Assembly: GCA_017523615.1 (NCBI GenBank)
Contig: JAFWWK010000267.1
Span: forward strand, 1-32,460
Direction: 5' to 3'
Length of the DNA: 32,460 bases
DNA from: Clostridia bacterium
GTDB lineage: Bacteria; Bacillota; Clostridia; Christensenellales; Aristaeellaceae
Of this stretch, positions 1-7,336 are shown one piece after another (the stretch's first letter is position 1; every line of letters begins with the position of its first letter). The translations under genes and the position numbers were made by a program. The notes under the pieces are model-generated. The model was not told the DNA's origin. It did not search any database and saw nothing but the letters and a program-made list of their open reading frames with translations.

Positions 1-19
1 ATATAAGGAAGGAGTACAC

Positions 20-1246
20 ATGATCGAACTGACGGGAAAATTCAACAGCGCAAAGATCTTTACGGACCTGGTGGACGACACCAGCATCGCCCAGATCCGG
101 GGCCTGTTGGACCAGGAGTTTACGCAGGGGCTGCGTATCCGGATGATGCCGGACGTGCACGCCGGAGCGGGCTGTACCGTGGGCACCACGATGACCGTAA
201 AGGACCGGGTGGTGCCCAACCTGGTGGGGGTGGACATCGGCTGCGGCATGGAGGTGGCGCGGCTGAGGGAAAGCAGCCTGGAGCCGGCGAAGCTGGACAG
301 GGTGGTGCACGAAACGGTGCCCGCCGGATTTGAAAAGCGGAAGGCGGCCCACAAATACGCCGATCGGGTGGACCTGAAGGCGCTCAAATGCGCGAAGTAT
401 ATCCAGATGGAAAACGCCTTGCTTTCCCTGGGCAGCCTGGGCGGGGGCAACCATTTCATCGAGGCCGACAGGGGAGAGGACGGGGAGATCTATCTGGTGA
501 TCCATTCCGGCAGCCGCCATCTGGGCCTGGAAGTGGCAGGGTTCTACCAGAAGCAGGCCGCGCGGCAGATGAACGGGACGGACAAGCGCGCCATAGAGGA
601 GATGAGGAACGCACTGATCGCAGAATACAAGGCGCAAGGACGTGAGAGGGAACTGCCCCAGGCCCTGAAAGAAGCCAAAGTATCCTGGGAAAAGGAAACC
701 GACGTGCCGAGACAGTTCGCGTACTGTGCCGGGTATCTGTTTGACGATTATATCCACGATATGCGCATCGTGCAGGAATTTGCCATGCTCAACCGGCAGG
801 CGATGATGGACGAGATCGTCCGGGGAATGAAGTTCCATGTGGAGGACCAGTTTACGTCGGTGCACAATTACATTGACACTGACGCCATGATCCTCAGGAA
901 GGGGGCTACCTCCGCCCGGGAGGGGGAAAGGCTGATCATCCCCATGAACATGCGGGACGGCAGCCTGATCTGCACCGGGAAGGGCAACGAGGACTGGAAC
1001 TGTTCCGCGCCTCACGGCGCCGGGCGTATCATGAGCCGCAGCGAGGCCCGGTCCTCCCTTACCGTATCGCAGATGAAAAAGGAAATGGAGGGGATCTACA
1101 CGACCTCCGTCAATCAGGGCACGCTGGACGAAGCACCGATGGCCTATAAGCCCATGGAGGCCATTGTGAACAACATCTCCGATACGGTCCGCATCGACCG
1201 GGTGATCAGGCCCATTTACAACTTCAAGGCAGGGGACGAGGACTGA
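20..1246 (+). CDS. rtcB: RtcB-family RNA ligase (3'-phosphate/5'-OH)
   Basis: 408 residues, close to the usual length of the short bacterial RtcB form. RtcB joins a 2',3'-cyclic phosphate or 3'-phosphate RNA end to a 5'-hydroxyl end using GTP and Mn2+, in tRNA or rRNA repair in the cytoplasm. Seen: DVHAGAGCTVGTT near residue 45, VGVDIGCGMEV with the expected metal-ligand Cys75, GSLGGGNHFIE, VIHSGSRHLG, and the C-terminal block APHGAGRIMSR in which His332 matches the guanylylated histidine of the family. ATG start is set by AAGGAAGGAG five bases upstream. The promoter lies outside the window. No rtcA or archease gene is adjacent. The gene converges on the minus-strand gene at 1294. Family assignment is firm; the physiological RNA substrate cannot be read from sequence. 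Confidence 0.95.
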   Translation: MIELTGKFNSAKIFTDLVDDTSIAQIRGLLDQEFTQGLRIRMMPDVHAGAGCTVGTTMTVKDRVVPNLVGVDIGCGMEVARLRESSLEPAKLDRVVHETVPAGFEKRKAAHKYADRVDLKALKCAKYIQMENALLSLGSLGGGNHFIEADRGEDGEIYLVIHSGSRHLGLEVAGFYQKQAARQMNGTDKRAIEEMRNALIAEYKAQGRERELPQALKEAKVSWEKETDVPRQFAYCAGYLFDDYIHDMRIVQEFAMLNRQAMMDEIVRGMKFHVEDQFTSVHNYIDTDAMILRKGATSAREGERLIIPMNMRDGSLICTGKGNEDWNCSAPHGAGRIMSRSEARSSLTVSQMKKEMEGIYTTSVNQGTLDEAPMAYKPMEAIVNNISDTVRIDRVIRPIYNFKAGDED

Positions 1247-1247
1247 T

Positions 1248-1277
1248 AAAAAAACAGGGAGGCCGAGCGCCTCCCTG
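1248..1277 (-). terminator. Rho-independent terminator of the minus-strand gene at 1294
   Basis: A perfect 9-bp stem (1255-1263 with 1269-1277, CAGGGAGGC/GCCTCCCTG) has a 5-base loop. Read on the minus strand it is followed by seven T, so it ends the minus-strand gene. On the plus strand the stem has only a poor T-run after it, so it may stop rtcB less efficiently. Confidence 0.8.
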
Positions 1278-1293
1278 CCTGTTTATGCGTATT

Positions 1294-1866
1294 TCAGGTA
1301 TTGGTCATCAGGTCCCTGTAAAAACGGATCAGTGCTTCTGCGGCGTCCGGAATGTCGCGGGAGCCGGACAGGGCGGAGTTCATCTGGTCCAGGATCATAC
1401 GGATCCTTTCGGCCTTTTTGTCCTCAGAAGCGCCGGAACAGTGGTCAGTGTAAACCCGCTCCAGGAAGGATAGCTGCTGGCGGCAGGTGACCTCCCGCTC
1501 GCAGAACATTCGCCCGATGGCTTCCGCCCGAGCCCCGGCTTCGCCGCTGTCCTCCGGCAGCGCGTCCACGGTACGGATGGCCTCGGAAAGACTCTGCATT
1601 TCACTGCGGATGGCATCCATCCGCCGGAGCAGATCTTCCGGGGTGAGAGCAGCCGCGGGAGTCTTCGCCTCAGGGCGTTGCAGGGTGTCGTTGTCCATAA
1701 GTCGATCCTCCGTATTTTCCGGCGGACACGCAAGGCAGACGGTCGCAGGGTCCAGCCGGCGTGCCCTGCCTTTTTTGATCAGGCCTTCGGCCCGTTTGGG
1801 CCAGGTCCTTCCGAGAATGTTTCCCTTATCATCCACCACAATGATGTTTTTTTCGATGGGTGTCAT
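1294..1866 (-). CDS. Small protein with IscB-PLMP/RRXRR-like N-terminal domain
   Basis: 190 residues from ATG at 1866. An upstream in-frame TTG (1929) is excluded because it lies inside the -10 box of a consensus promoter. A purine-rich AAGGGGG directly abuts the ATG, so the ribosome site is poorly spaced. Residues about 8-50 read IIVVDDKGNILGRTWPKRA, then EGLIKKGRARRLD and VCLACPP. This VxD-x-G...P-x-RA...KGRA pattern resembles the short N-terminal PLMP/RRXRR module of IscB-type proteins. No HNH or RuvC residues follow; the rest is charged and helical, with a likely coiled region (EDLLRRMDAIRSEMQSLSEA) and scattered cysteines. I recall similar stand-alone proteins of unknown role in Clostridia. 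Function unknown; a nucleic-acid-binding role is only a guess. Confidence 0.7.
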   Translation of the reverse strand: MTPIEKNIIVVDDKGNILGRTWPKRAEGLIKKGRARRLDPATVCLACPPENTEDRLMDNDTLQRPEAKTPAAALTPEDLLRRMDAIRSEMQSLSEAIRTVDALPEDSGEAGARAEAIGRMFCEREVTCRQQLSFLERVYTDHCSGASEDKKAERIRMILDQMNSALSGSRDIPDAAEALIRFYRDLMTNT

Positions 1867-1928
1867 CCCCCTTGCGGCGATCTGTCCGCTGTTTTTTATG
1901 ATGGGTGCCGTCCCCGGGACATGGTACA

Positions 1929-1957
1929 ATTATATGGGGCGGGACTTTTTTTGTCAA
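1929..1957 (-). promoter_or_regulatory. Consensus sigma-A promoter for the gene at 1294-1866
   Basis: On the minus strand TTGACA (1957-1952), 17 bases, TATAAT (1934-1929): both hexamers match the consensus exactly. The -35 box contains the TGA stop of the upstream STAS-kinase gene. Predicted transcript start near 1922 leaves a leader of about 55 bases before ATG 1866. Confidence 0.85.
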
Positions 1958-3138
1958 TCCGCTTCCCGCAGGACCAGGCTGTCCGTCATGCAGACGGCCG
2001 CTTTCATCCGTTCAGCCGCCCGCGGGATCCTTTTGTTTTCTTTATCCAGTCCCAGGGATATCAGGTTATACAGATAGATCAGAAGACCGGGGACGCGGAT
2101 CCTGTCCTCAGCCGCACGGAGGGCATCTTCGCCGGGGTCCCCGAGATAGTTTTTCAGGGCGCTGTAAAAAATGCTCCGGGCCGTTTCTGCGTCGATGCCG
2201 TGGAAAAGCATCGTGTTGCCCGGGTCGTCCTCCTCGAAGGCCGCATAGGTCATATACAGCCCGGCGAACTCGAACACCGGGTCCCCGACGCACAGGGTGT
2301 CCATATCGATGACCATCAGGGTGCCTTTTGAAGCCATCACGTTTTTCCAGTGCGCGTCCCCGTGCAGAAGGTGCAGGTCCTCCGGCATGGCGCGGAGCAA
2401 TGCCCGGGCCTTTTCCTGTGTTTTTTCGTCCAGCGCCGGGGAAACGCAGGTGAGGAAATCAAGGAATCTTTCCCGGGCGTCGGGAAGTTCGCCGGGGCCT
2501 GCCGTCAGGGCGTGGATGCTGTGAAGGAAGTCTGCGTACTGCCTGGCAAGCTCCGGAATACTGTCCGGATCGGCGGCCGCCAGGTCGCCGAGGCTTTGGG
2601 CGTCCACCAGCTCGAATATGGCACCATAACCTTCGCAGGTCTTTACCGTATCGAAGGGGATGGCTGTCGGAACGCCCCGAAGGAACGCGTCCCGGGCCTG
2701 CTCCTGTTCCGCCGCGATCCGCGGCAGCGTTTCCTCCCCGCCGCGGAAGACCTTCACCACTGTGTCGCCGTCCAGCCGGTAGACCGTGCGGAAGGCTCCT
2801 ATGCCGATGATCCTGCAGCCCTCCAGGGAGACCTCCCGCAGTTTCCGCCGCACGTCCATCAGCGACGTGAATCCTGTGAGCTCCAGGGTGTGGTATACCT
2901 CCGGAGACGCATTTTTCAGGACGATCGGGACGGTGAGTTTCTGCCGAAGACCCAGGAGGATCCGCAGCCCGGAGGAGGAGATATATTCCAGGCTGTCTGC
3001 GTCCAGGCATACGGGCAGCCCCGGGTGCTCCTGGACGGTCTGTCGGATGAAATCGCCGGCATCGGCAGAATGCTCAGAATCGAGGCGGCCTTCAAGGCAA
3101 ATGACCAACTGATCCGAAGATACGTAACTCTTCATCAT
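1954..3138 (-). CDS. STAS domain fused to aminoglycoside-phosphotransferase-like kinase
   Basis: 394 residues. ATG at 3138 is chosen because AGGGAG (3145-3150) sits six bases upstream; a TTG at 3144 adjoins the site and is unlikely. Residues about 1-105 form a STAS (anti-sigma-antagonist-like) domain, with the typical LDADSLEYISSSGLRILLGL segment carrying the serine cluster that SpoIIAA-like proteins phosphorylate. Residues about 110-394 are a small-molecule-kinase fold: glycine-rich GIGAFRTVYRL, VVKVF for the ATP-binding lysine, the catalytic loop LHGDAHWKN (His259, Asp261, Asn266) and the metal-binding IDMD (Asp278, Asp280). It resembles the TIGR02172 phosphotransferase group. Substrate unknown: a sugar, choline-like compound, or conceivably a protein partner. 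It has its own promoter and lies divergently from trmN6. Confidence 0.85.
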   Translation of the reverse strand: MMKSYVSSDQLVICLEGRLDSEHSADAGDFIRQTVQEHPGLPVCLDADSLEYISSSGLRILLGLRQKLTVPIVLKNASPEVYHTLELTGFTSLMDVRRKLREVSLEGCRIIGIGAFRTVYRLDGDTVVKVFRGGEETLPRIAAEQEQARDAFLRGVPTAIPFDTVKTCEGYGAIFELVDAQSLGDLAAADPDSIPELARQYADFLHSIHALTAGPGELPDARERFLDFLTCVSPALDEKTQEKARALLRAMPEDLHLLHGDAHWKNVMASKGTLMVIDMDTLCVGDPVFEFAGLYMTYAAFEEDDPGNTMLFHGIDAETARSIFYSALKNYLGDPGEDALRAAEDRIRVPGLLIYLYNLISLGLDKENKRIPRAAERMKAAVCMTDSLVLREAD

Positions 3139-3220
3139 GATCAACTCCCTTCGTGAAATGCTTGGGGCCGGATGCTGCCGTAACGGACCGGTGATATATA
3201 ACGGCCAGATGATGCTTTAT

Positions 3221-3249
3221 AGTATATCTGTTTTCAAAACGACTGTCAA
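3221..3249 (-). promoter_or_regulatory. Sigma-A promoter for the STAS-kinase gene
   Basis: Minus strand TTGACA (3249-3244), 17-base spacer, TATACT (3226-3221). Predicted start near 3214 gives a leader of about 75 bases. It is back to back with the trmN6 promoter; the two -35 boxes are 33 bases apart. Confidence 0.8.
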
Positions 3250-3282
3250 TTTTCTGTCCGTGGGACGTGTTTTGCCGGGGGA

Positions 3283-3311
3283 TTGCAATCTTTCGGGGAC
3301 ACTGGTATGAT
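3283..3311 (+). promoter_or_regulatory. Promoter of the trmN6-metallophosphoesterase-topB operon
   Basis: TTGCAA (3283-3288), 17-base spacer, TATGAT (3306-3311). The same two hexamers with the same spacing occur before the rRNA methyltransferase gene at 19850-19878. Confidence 0.75.
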
Positions 3312-3315
3312 AAAA

Positions 3316-3357
3316 GCCGGGCCGGAAGGGCGAAAGCAGCGCCTGAGAGGCGCCGGC
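3316..3357 (+). promoter_or_regulatory. Leader with two mutually exclusive stems upstream of trmN6
   Basis: The leader can fold 3316-3323 with 3349-3357 (8 bp with one bulged G) or form the local hairpin 3339-3343/3349-3353 (5 bp, loop TGAGA). The two share 3349-3353 and cannot coexist. No known riboswitch consensus was recognised. The folding is my reading only. Confidence 0.3.
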
Positions 3358-3379
3358 ACTTTCTTAGAGGGCGGAACTG

Positions 3380-4069
3380 ATGCTTCGCGAGGAAATGCTG
3401 AAGGAGGGGGAGACCCTGGACGACCTCCTCTGCGACGGGCTGGTGATCATCCAGGGACGGGATACCTACCGATTCGGGAGTGACAGCGTTCGCCTTGCGG
3501 ACTTCGCCTCTCCCAGGCATGGGGAAAAGGTGCTGGACCTGGGCTGTGGCGACGGCGTGCTGCCGCTGCTCATGTGGGCAAAGGATCACAGCCTCCGTTT
3601 TGTGGGGGCGGAGATCCGAAAAGAAGCCTGCGACCGGGCGCGGAGAAGCATCCGCATGAATGGCCTGGAGGACAATATCACCGTTTTGTGCTGTGATATT
3701 CGCGCGCTCCCGGAAAATGTGGAACGGGGCGGATTTGACCTGTGCGTATGCAATCCGCCCTATTGGGGCACGGACAGGTTTGAGGACGACGGGGCGCGCA
3801 CATGGAAGTATTTTGACTGGGAAGATCTTTTCGGGGCGGCTGCCCGCTCCCTTCGGTGCAGGGGCCGTTTGTGCGTGATCATCCCTGCGGAAAAAACAGA
3901 TGGCTTCCTTGCATGCGCCTTTGGGCACGGTTTTGTCCTCAAGCGTCTGCAGGCAGTGCATGCCCGCGTGGACGCTTTTGCCAAACGGGTGCTGATGGAA
4001 CTGGTTTTTAAGGGCAGGCCCGGCGGTGTCAGGATGATGCCGCCTGTCATTCTGGACAGGAAAGGATAA
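3380..4069 (+). CDS. trmN6: tRNA1(Val) adenine-N6 methyltransferase family (TrmN6/YfiC/YabB)
   Basis: 229 residues, typical for the family. These SAM-dependent enzymes methylate N6 of an adenine in tRNA (A37 of tRNA1-Val in E. coli). Seen: the N-terminal signature IIQGRDTYRFGSDSVRLADF (about 25-44), SAM-binding motif I VLDLGCGDGVLPL, the acidic motif II in VGAEIRKEACD, and the adenine-methylating tetrapeptide NPPY in CNPPYWGTD. The first ATG is used, with GAGGGCGG before it; a second Met six codons on is possible. In Bacillus the homologue yabB lies in the darA-holB-ricT neighbourhood; here it is about 12 kb away and heads an operon with a phosphoesterase and topB. Exact tRNA target inferred from the family only. 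Confidence 0.88.
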   Translation: MLREEMLKEGETLDDLLCDGLVIIQGRDTYRFGSDSVRLADFASPRHGEKVLDLGCGDGVLPLLMWAKDHSLRFVGAEIRKEACDRARRSIRMNGLEDNITVLCCDIRALPENVERGGFDLCVCNPPYWGTDRFEDDGARTWKYFDWEDLFGAAARSLRCRGRLCVIIPAEKTDGFLACAFGHGFVLKRLQAVHARVDAFAKRVLMELVFKGRPGGVRMMPPVILDRKG

Positions 4070-4075
4070 TAAAAG

Positions 4076-5011
4076 TTGAACGTCAGGAAACAGACCGACG
4101 GGCCCGCCAGAAGCCTGATGCGTTCCGTCGGAAGGGTCATGGCACCCTTTAACAGCCTGGGAGTGATCCGGCGGATCAACGGGACCGAACGACTGGAAAC
4201 GCTGGTGTGGGAATACAGCCATCCGCTGTGGCCCGAGGCGTCGGACGGTTTTTCGGCCCTGTTTGTGTCCGATATCCATTATGGGAAGCTTCTCAGCCGC
4301 GGTCAGTTCGACCGGATGACCGAGGCGATGGCGGCGCTTGAAAGTGACTGCGTCCTGCTGGGCGGGGACTTTGGGGAAGATCCCGAGGATTCCCCGAATT
4401 GCATCGGCATCCTGGCTCCCATCCTTCGGGACAGGCGGGTGATCGCGGTGCCAGGAAACCACGACATCCGCGGCGGGATCTACAGGGAGACCCTGGAAAC
4501 AGCTGTGAAGAACGCGGGATGGGAGATGCCGGTCAATTGCTGTGTTCCCCTGACCGACGGCGCGGTCCTGGCCGGGCTGGACGATTTCAGGGAAGGGGAC
4601 CCTGACCCGGAAGCGGTGAGGCGGGAGGTCCAGGGCACGCCTTTTGTGCTGCTCCTTTGCCACAACCCGGACGCGCTTGCGGATATCGCCTCGCCTTTTT
4701 ATCACCTGGCGCTGTGCGGACATACCCATGGCGGCCAGGTCACGCTGTTCGGACGCCCCATCTTTTCGTCGTCCAGGTATGGCGGAAGGTATCTTACCGG
4801 CTGGAAAAGGGAAAACGGAGCTGATATCCTGATCAGCAACGGGATCGGCACATCCCTCCTGCCCGTAAGGCTCGGAGCGACGCCCCAGATGATCAAGATC
4901 GTATTCCGCCGCGGGCCGGAAGGACGAAAGCTGCTGGAGAGCGCTTTATCAGGGTGTGGGGGAAGAAAACAAAAAAGCGGAGGGAAAACGCATGATCGTC
5001 GTCGTGGCTGA
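4076..5011 (+). CDS. Calcineurin-like metallophosphoesterase (YkuE/YaeI type)
   Basis: 311 residues starting at TTG six bases after the trmN6 stop; an AAAGGA site precedes it. An ATG at 4118 is an alternative but has no clear ribosome site. The full set of metallophosphoesterase motifs is present: FVSDIHYGK, LLGGDFGE, VPGNHDIRGG, LLCHNPD and LCGHTHGGQ, giving the two-metal active site. Members hydrolyse phosphomonoesters or diesters; YkuE/YaeI relatives are often linked to the cell surface or lipid A-type substrates. No convincing signal peptide or transmembrane segment is seen, so this copy is probably cytoplasmic. The 3' end overlaps topB by 20 bases, implying translational coupling. Substrate unknown. 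Confidence 0.85.
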   Translation: MNVRKQTDGPARSLMRSVGRVMAPFNSLGVIRRINGTERLETLVWEYSHPLWPEASDGFSALFVSDIHYGKLLSRGQFDRMTEAMAALESDCVLLGGDFGEDPEDSPNCIGILAPILRDRRVIAVPGNHDIRGGIYRETLETAVKNAGWEMPVNCCVPLTDGAVLAGLDDFREGDPDPEAVRREVQGTPFVLLLCHNPDALADIASPFYHLALCGHTHGGQVTLFGRPIFSSSRYGGRYLTGWKRENGADILISNGIGTSLLPVRLGATPQMIKIVFRRGPEGRKLLESALSGCGGRKQKSGGKTHDRRRG

Positions 5012-7157
5012 AAAACCCAGCGTGGGAAGGGACATCGCCCGGGTGCTGGGCTGCAGGGAAAGGGGCGACGGGTGCCTTAAAAACAGCGAATATTTGGTTA
5101 CCTGGGCAATGGGCCACCTTGTTTCCCTGTGTGAGCCGGATGAACTGGATGAAAAATATAAACGATGGCGAATGGACGACCTGCCGATCCTGCCCGAGGA
5201 GATCCCCCTGAAGGTGCTGCCGAAAACCAGAAAACAGTACCAGCTGGTAAAAAAATACATCAATGCTTCCGAGACCGATTCCCTGATCTGTGCGACGGAT
5301 GCCGGGAGGGAAGGCGAACTGATCTTCCGACTGATATATGAGGAAGCCAAGTGCAAAAAACCCGTACGGCGGCTGTGGATATCCTCTATGACCGACGCAG
5401 CCATCCGGGACGGTTTCGCGGCCCTGAAGGATTCAGGGGAATACGACGGATTGTACCGCAGCGCCAAATGCCGGTCACTGGCGGATTGGCTGGTGGGAAT
5501 GAATGCCAGCAGGGCCTTTTCCCTCAGGTACAACACCCTTCTGTCTGTCGGCCGGGTCCAGACTCCCACCCTGGCCATCCTGGTAAAAAGGCGGGTCGAG
5601 ATAGAAAACTTCCGTCCGGAAGAGTATTATACGCTGACCGCACAGTTCGGGGATTACAGCGGGATGTGGTTTTCTCCCGATGTGAAGGAAGAAAAGACCG
5701 CGGTACGGATCCCGGATAAGGAGACGGCCGATGCGATCGCCCTGAAGGTGAAGGGAAAGGAAGCGGCCGTCACATCGGTGACGCATGAGGAAAAACGGGA
5801 ATTGCCGCCACAGCTGTACGACCTGACCAGCCTGCAGCGGGACGCGAACCAGCGACTCGGCTTCACGGCGGATAAGACCCTCAGGCTCACCCAGGAGCTG
5901 TACGAAAAATGGAAGGCGGTCACCTATCCCCGGACGGATTCCAGATACCTGCCGATGGATATGATCCCCCGCACAAAACAGACCCTGGAGAAACTTCCGT
6001 CTGTTTATGCGGATATTGTCAAAAACATTCCCTGGAAAGAGGACGGGAAGCTGCCTTTTTCCAAACGGATATTTGACAATGCCAAGGTCAGCGACCATCA
6101 CGCCATCATCCCGACACCCCAGACCGCCAAACTGGACCAGATGTCCGAGGACCTGAAAAAGGTATTTGACCTGATCGCCAGGCGGACTGTCGCCGTTTTC
6201 TATCCGCCCTTTGTATACGACGCGGCGAAGGTGATTACGGTGTGCGAGGGGGAAAGCTTCCGATCGACCGGCCGCACTGTCAGGGATCCGGGATGGAGGA
6301 GCGTCTATGCCGGATATGACGATGCCTCGAAAAAGAAAAAAGCGAAAGACGACGAGGCTCCGCTTCCGGACCTGAAGGAAGGCGACATCAGGACTGTTCA
6401 GAAAGCTGCGGTCAAAAAAGAAACCACCAAACCGCCGTCCCCTCATACCGACGCCAGTCTGCTTTCAGCGATGGAGAATGCCGGGCGGGACCTGGAGGAC
6501 GAGGCGCTGAGGGAACAAATGAAGGGTTCAGGCCTGGGCACTCCGGCTACCCGCGCCCAGATCATCGAAAGGCTGGTGCAGGTGGGTTACGCGCTAAGGC
6601 GCGGGCGGGCGATCGAAGCGACGGACAAAGGCGTGCAGTTGATCGCCGTGGCACCGAAGGAGGCGTCAAGCCCCGAAACCACCGGCAAATGGGAGCTGGC
6701 CCTGAGCGAGATCGCCGAAAACAAGCGGGATACGGAACGGTTCATGGAAGGTATCCGCCGCCTGAGCGCGTTCCTGGTGGATTACGCGAAGACCACCACC
6801 ACCGAGGTGGTTTTTCCTCAGGAGCAGCGCGGCGGCAAAAAAAGCCGAAAAAGCGGATCGGCGGCCGTTAAGGGCCTTACGTGTCCCCTGTGCGGAAAGG
6901 GGATCATGGAGACGCAGCGGGCCTTTGGCTGTTCCGACTGGAAAAACGGATGCCATTTTACCCTGTGGAAAGATTGCCTTACCCGGGGCGGCGGACCGGC
7001 GCTGAACGAAAAGATCGTTCGCCTGATCCTCGAAAAGGGCGAGGTCCCCGGCTCCACAGGAGTGATCCGGATGAAGGACGGGATGATCTCCTTCACGCCC
7101 GCGGGGAAGGATATGCCGAGCGTGTCGCTTCCTGTAACATATGAAAAGTCGCACTGA
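4992..7157 (+). CDS. topB: DNA topoisomerase III-like type IA enzyme
   Basis: 721 residues from ATG 4992, set by GGAGGG seven bases upstream. Type IA topoisomerases cut one strand through a tyrosine and pass another strand, resolving precatenanes and recombination intermediates. Toprim domain: VVAEKPSVGRDIA with Glu7, and CATDAGREGE with Asp103 and Glu107. The gate motif SVGRVQTPTLAIL follows. The catalytic tyrosine is Tyr312 in VTYPRTDSRYL. The C-terminal region (about 625-665) has CPLCGKG...GCSDWKNGC, a four-cysteine zinc finger of the topoisomerase C-terminal type, followed by a second repeat-like segment ending in FTPAGKD. A low-complexity lysine-rich linker (KKKKAKDDE) lies near residue 440. 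Its place in a chromosomal operon argues against a plasmid-mobilisation copy. Last gene of the operon. Confidence 0.95.
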   Translation: MIVVVAEKPSVGRDIARVLGCRERGDGCLKNSEYLVTWAMGHLVSLCEPDELDEKYKRWRMDDLPILPEEIPLKVLPKTRKQYQLVKKYINASETDSLICATDAGREGELIFRLIYEEAKCKKPVRRLWISSMTDAAIRDGFAALKDSGEYDGLYRSAKCRSLADWLVGMNASRAFSLRYNTLLSVGRVQTPTLAILVKRRVEIENFRPEEYYTLTAQFGDYSGMWFSPDVKEEKTAVRIPDKETADAIALKVKGKEAAVTSVTHEEKRELPPQLYDLTSLQRDANQRLGFTADKTLRLTQELYEKWKAVTYPRTDSRYLPMDMIPRTKQTLEKLPSVYADIVKNIPWKEDGKLPFSKRIFDNAKVSDHHAIIPTPQTAKLDQMSEDLKKVFDLIARRTVAVFYPPFVYDAAKVITVCEGESFRSTGRTVRDPGWRSVYAGYDDASKKKKAKDDEAPLPDLKEGDIRTVQKAAVKKETTKPPSPHTDASLLSAMENAGRDLEDEALREQMKGSGLGTPATRAQIIERLVQVGYALRRGRAIEATDKGVQLIAVAPKEASSPETTGKWELALSEIAENKRDTERFMEGIRRLSAFLVDYAKTTTTEVVFPQEQRGGKKSRKSGSAAVKGLTCPLCGKGIMETQRAFGCSDWKNGCHFTLWKDCLTRGGGPALNEKIVRLILEKGEVPGSTGVIRMKDGMISFTPAGKDMPSVSLPVTYEKSH

Positions 7158-7167
7158 CCATCATTTG

Positions 7168-7194
7168 GGCCGCTGCCGCTGCGGCCTCTTTTTT
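7168..7194 (+). terminator. Rho-independent terminator after topB
   Basis: Stem GGCCGC (7168-7173) with GCGGCC (7181-7186), 7-base loop, then TCTTTTTT, 10 bases after the topB stop. Confidence 0.85.
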
Positions 7195-7276
7195 ATTGCT
7201 TTGGATCCTGCGGCCAAAGAAAGCCAGCTGCCGCCGCGACCCGACCAAACTGGTGAAAAAATAGACATGCGGGATA

Positions 7277-7305
7277 TTGAACGGGCAGGGATAAAGTGAT
7301 ATAAC
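7277..7305 (+). promoter_or_regulatory. Promoter of the MATE gene
   Basis: TTGAAC (7277-7282), 17-base spacer, TATAAC (7300-7305). It sits between the topB terminator and the MATE ribosome site. Confidence 0.65.
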
Positions 7306-7336
7306 ACACCTTGTTTCTGAAAGGAGCTTTTTTGTG

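Noticed and set aside
3092..4729. Long minus-strand open frame of 545 codons opposite trmN6 and the phosphoesterase
   Set aside because: It lies antisense to two clear enzyme genes with intact motifs, has no recognisable domain and is rich in Pro/His/Arg as expected for a mirrored GC-rich gene.
4992..7157. TopB as a sign of an integrated plasmid or conjugative element
   Set aside because: It sits in an operon with trmN6 and a phosphoesterase, with no relaxase, integrase, T4SS or att-like repeats in the window.
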